From CAVTWY01 sp963738615 (GTDB lineage Bacteria; Pseudomonadota; Gammaproteobacteria; Burkholderiales; Burkholderiaceae_C), in the NCBI GenBank assembly GCA_963738615.1, contig CAVTXI010000010.1, positions 1-64,000 on the forward strand: a DNA stretch of 64,000 nt. The letters run 5' to 3'. A program made the position numbers and the translations under genes. The notes beneath the pieces were generated by a model. It had not been told where the DNA came from. It saw only the letters and a program-made list of their open reading frames with translations, and made no database searches. Below, piece by piece: positions 62,997 to 64,000 of the stretch. How positions within the stretch are numbered: the first letter of the stretch is position 1; each line of letters opens with the position of its first letter.

Positions 62997-63053
62997 CTAC
63001 ACCGTGGTGGTAGACCCATCGGTGCGGAAGGTGGCGGGCGTTCGCGGTGTCAT
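62997..63053 (-). CDS. threonine-rich leader peptide of the thrS attenuator
   Basis: An 18-residue open frame, MTPRTPATFRTDGSTTTV, with seven Thr codons, three of them consecutive just before the end (63011-63003). Its stop lies three bases before the GGCCGCGC antiterminator strand. A ribosome stalled at the Thr triplet leaves that strand free to block the terminator; one reaching the stop covers it. A static hairpin TGCCGA/TCGGCA (62985-62972) lies between. The ribosome site is weak (AAAGG about 13 bases upstream). This matches the design of amino-acid leader peptides such as thrL, but placed before a synthetase gene. Confidence 0.75.
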   Translation of the reverse strand: MTPRTPATFRTDGSTTTV

Positions 63054-63220
63054 AACCAAGTTGCCTTTCTCGCTCTTGCTGGTTGAACGGCAACGGAATT
63101 CTAGGCGCAACAAATCCCTCACGGTGCCGTTGGAAAAGATCACCAAAGGCATCATCGGCCCGCGGTGAACGACGCGGCACGTCACCGAAGAACATCATCC
63201 ATGCCGTACGGAGTCACTCC

Positions 63221-63346
63221 ATGAAAACACTGTCTGCCAGCCACAGTCGCCGGTCCTTGTTGGGGCCGCTGCTCAGCGGTTCCGGCGCCAGCCCGGCCCC
63301 CCTCATCAACGTCGATCGGGAGGTGCGCCGTGGCAACCACCGCTGA
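63221..63346 (+). CDS. short open frame with twin-arginine-like motif, unknown
   Basis: 41 residues starting MKTLSASHSRRSLLGPLLSG. SRRSLLG resembles the Tat motif found in molybdo-oxidoreductase accessory genes, but no proper hydrophobic core follows. The stop lies beyond the start of the iron-sulfur subunit gene, overlapping it by 17 bp. May be a real small protein, a remnant of a Tat-exported subunit, or chance. Weak support. Confidence 0.3.
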   Translation: MKTLSASHSRRSLLGPLLSGSGASPAPLINVDREVRRGNHR

Positions 63347-64000
63347 AGCCAAACCCACCCCCCGCTGGAAGATGGCGCTCGATGTCGAGCGCTGCATCGG
63401 CTGCCACGCCTGCTCGGTGGCCTGCAAGGTCGAGAACAACGTGCCGCTCGGCCGGTTCCGCACCAAGGTCTACTACTGGGACCACGGCATCTTCCCGCAG
63501 GTCAAGCGCAACTTCCTGCCGACGTTGTGCATGCAGTGCGAAGACGCACCGTGCCTGAAGGCGTGCAAGCACGATGCGATCGAACGCGGCGCCGACGGCG
63601 TGGTGCGCGTCATCCCCGACAAGTGCGACCACGCCGGTGACTGCGAAGCCGCCTGTCCCTACGGCGCCATCGGCTGCGACGACAACGACGTCGCCGACAA
63701 GTGCGACTTCTGCAGCCACCGCACCGCGGTCGGCATGGAACCCGCGTGCGTCGAGACCTGCCCCGCCGAGGTCTTCTTCTTCGGCGACGCGAACGATCCG
63801 AACTCGCCCTACTCGCGCTTCATGGCGCAAGCCACGGCGACAAGACAGCGGTGCTCAAGCCCGAAGAAAACACCAAGCCCTCGGTCGCCTACAAGGGCCA
63901 CGTGAAGGCGATGGAAGCGAAGATCCCGAAGGGCCGCGTGCACGACCCGTATTCGTACGAAATCGAAACCTGGGCGCAGCTCGCACCGCTCTACCCGAAA
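63330..64000 (+). CDS. 4Fe-4S ferredoxin-type iron-sulfur subunit of a DMSO-reductase-family enzyme, partial, frameshift near 63838
   Basis: GTG start at 63330 behind GGGAGG. Four cysteine clusters are present: CIGCHACSVAC, CMQCEDAPCLKAC, CDHAGDCEAACP and CDFCSHRT with CVETCP. This is the NrfC/DmsB-like electron-transfer subunit layout that wires a molybdopterin catalytic subunit to a membrane anchor. Near 63838 one base is lost, or two gained, and the other frame continues GDKTAVLKPEENTKPSVAYKG to the window edge. The catalytic subunit is probably just beyond 64000; the substrate cannot be told. Confidence 0.85.

Noticed and set aside
62997..63185. A 62-residue minus-strand frame upstream of thrS
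   Set aside because: Only its last 18 codons, from the ATG at 63053, make sense as a Thr leader peptide; the earlier part has no conserved features.

Overview
The window is high-GC DNA with dense, short-spaced genes on both strands. The block thrS-infC-rpmI-rplT-pheS-pheT-ihfA-merR-tRNA-Pro at 54.8-63.1 kb is the arrangement typical of Burkholderiales. Together with the homogentisate pathway genes, a PEP-CTERM protein and many two-component systems, it points to a free-living betaproteobacterium of the Rubrivivax/Leptothrix/Methylibium kind. Genus cannot be fixed from the sequence alone. Several otherwise normal genes carry single-base frameshifts. Two segments, about 1-2.6 kb and 27.4-32.6 kb, carry many each. 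This looks more like uneven consensus quality than gene decay, although decay cannot be excluded.

Layout, left to right. 0-2.9 kb: a multiply frameshifted gamma-glutamyltransferase, tctB, a tctA stump and a glycosyltransferase stump meeting at about 2.59 kb (possible chimeric join). 3-5.5 kb: an outer-membrane-like protein, a cytochrome b561/diheme cytochrome c fusion and a PepSY protein. 5.7-11.2 kb: a minus-strand operon of ECF sigma factor, small unknown protein, TPR-CHAT protease and secreted subtilase, the most system-like locus in the window. 11.4-17.7 kb: two two-component systems (NtrC type and OmpR type), then a second PepSY/cytochrome b561 pair. 17.7-27.1 kb: enoyl-CoA hydratase, two acyl-CoA synthetases, tRNA-Ser, CBS protein, PEP synthase, class I aldolase and a DUF2934 protein. 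27.2-32.6 kb: acetyl-CoA synthetase, 2-oxoacid dehydrogenase E1 alpha, E1 beta and E2, and an acyl carrier protein. 32.7-40.9 kb: glgC coupled to a cytochrome c, an Lrp regulator, YchJ, a D-threonine-aldolase-like enzyme, a PEP-CTERM protein, a class IV aminotransferase, a sulfotransferase-like protein and a Fic protein. 40.9-47.4 kb: an envelope/stress cluster (hemerythrin, CsbD, YqjD/YqjE-like proteins, DUF1328, BON lipoprotein, transglutaminase-like protein) around a NarL-type two-component system. 47.4-54.8 kb: hmgA-hpd, then a cobalamin riboswitch and btuBFCD-like genes. 54.9-63.1 kb: the translation block, preceded by an apparent threonine leader-peptide attenuator. 63.2-64 kb: the start of a molybdo-oxidoreductase iron-sulfur subunit, cut by the window edge.

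How the parts fit. The sigma/CHAT/subtilase operon resembles in composition the sigma factor, small partner and TPR-CHAT protease associated with type III-E CRISPR (Craspase), but no CRISPR genes are present here. A plausible reading is a free-standing protease-controlled sigma module. The thrS leader encodes an 18-residue peptide with seven threonines followed by mutually exclusive antiterminator and terminator helices, so threonine-tRNA charging probably sets transcription of thrS and perhaps of the ribosomal and pheST genes downstream. The cobalamin riboswitch should repress the B12 uptake genes. PEP synthase, class I aldolase and GlgC suggest a gluconeogenic/glycogen theme next to acyl-CoA and acetyl-CoA metabolism.
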